Virus record (IMG/VR): IMGVR_UViG_3300001589_000061
Coordinates: 1 to 35,635 of that record
DNA length: 35,635 bases
Source of the DNA: a virus
Direction: 5' to 3' (one strand)
Shown: in pieces, positions 35,496 to 35,635 of the stretch
Layout of the letters: each line of letters starts with the position of its first letter
Position numbering within the stretch: position 1 is the first letter of the stretch
Position numbers and translations under genes: made by a program
Notes under the pieces: model-generated
Seen by the model: the letters and a program-made list of their open reading frames with translations, nothing else
What the model was told of the DNA's origin: nothing
Database searches by the model: none

Positions 35496-35635
35496 ATGTT
35501 TTACATTTACGAAAAGACTTCAACTTATATTATTGGAAAGCCAGACTATAACGGAGTGGCTCGTCCAGATCACAGACAATACTATAAAACAATGCCTGCG
35601 GCTAAGGCAGGATTGACTAGGATTAAAAAGGCAGA
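35496..35635 (+). CDS. Early phage protein, 5' part only
   Basis: MFYIYEKTSTYIIGKPDYNG, continuing HRQYYKTMPAAKAGLTRI to the window edge (46 codons seen). It follows the conserved early leader with AGAGGGC. It resembles small phage proteins of unknown role; the rest lies outside the window. Confidence 0.7.
   Translation, partial: MFYIYEKTSTYIIGKPDYNGVARPDHRQYYKTMPAAKAGLTRIKKA

Noticed and set aside
1-35635. CRISPR array, insertion sequence or integrase/attachment site
   Set aside because: No regularly spaced repeats, transposase, terminal inverted repeats or integrase were found; the tRNA gene is not next to any recombinase, so it is not a visible attachment site.

Overview
The window looks like part of the genome of a T4-like (Myoviridae-type) marine phage, probably infecting an alphaproteobacterium. 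The phage assignment rests on a class Ia ribonucleotide reductase gene, a beta-helix tail fibre, a run of small late/virion genes, T4-type late-promoter motifs (TATAAATA/CTAAATA) in front of late genes, and a dense block of tiny early genes behind near-identical sigma70 promoters. The host guess rests on alphaproteobacterial-style cargo: 5-aminolevulinate synthase (the C4 route to haem), a DUF1127 protein and pseudoazurin. The base composition is AT-rich and genes are tightly packed, often with ATGA or TAATG overlaps. No name can be assigned from sequence reading alone.

Layout. 1-13.3 kb (minus): nrdA (cut by the window edge), tail fibre, PD-(D/E)XK nuclease, Nfu-type Fe-S scaffold, a prohead-core-like protein with a probable -1 frameshift extension, then small virion-type proteins, two very basic paralogues, and an overlapping pair made of a KxDG ligase-like protein and a pol-beta-type nucleotidyltransferase. 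Several of these share a short N-terminal segment resembling the T4 capsid-targeting peptide plus a prohead-protease site. 13.3-16.4 kb: a class 3 lipase (plus), then a small membrane protein, PRPP synthetase and a PiT-type phosphate permease (minus). 16.6-19.6 kb (plus): a structured leader with DUF1127-type small proteins, then an operon of pseudoazurin, DoxX, small membrane proteins and a zinc protease. 19.7-24.0 kb (mostly minus): an oxygenase that has lost its Rieske cluster, an unusual tRNA with a long variable arm and GUU anticodon, a stand-alone AsxRS-like catalytic domain directly upstream of it, a nitroreductase and three small genes. 24.0-26.95 kb (plus): a kinase-fold remnant, 5-aminolevulinate synthase, DUF454 and a possible uroporphyrinogen-III synthase. 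27-28.9 kb (minus): HNH nuclease, secreted protein, YqgE/AlgH and another basic head-type protein. 29.0-35.6 kb (plus): the early region, with small proteins, a RelA/SpoT-type HD hydrolase, a SWIM zinc-finger protein and eight matching promoters.

How it may work together. Early genes are fired by host sigma70 from strong TTGACA-17-TATACT promoters; metabolic genes sit behind individual sigma70-like promoters, two of which carry palindromes at the -35 box; virion genes use late promoters. The metabolic cargo covers phosphate and PRPP (PiT, Prs, NrdA), redox and iron chemistry (Nfu, pseudoazurin, oxygenase, nitroreductase) and tetrapyrrole supply (ALAS, HemD-like). The least conventional candidates are the coupled nucleotidyltransferase/ligase-like pair with head-targeting N-termini and the tRNA plus AsxRS-like pair.
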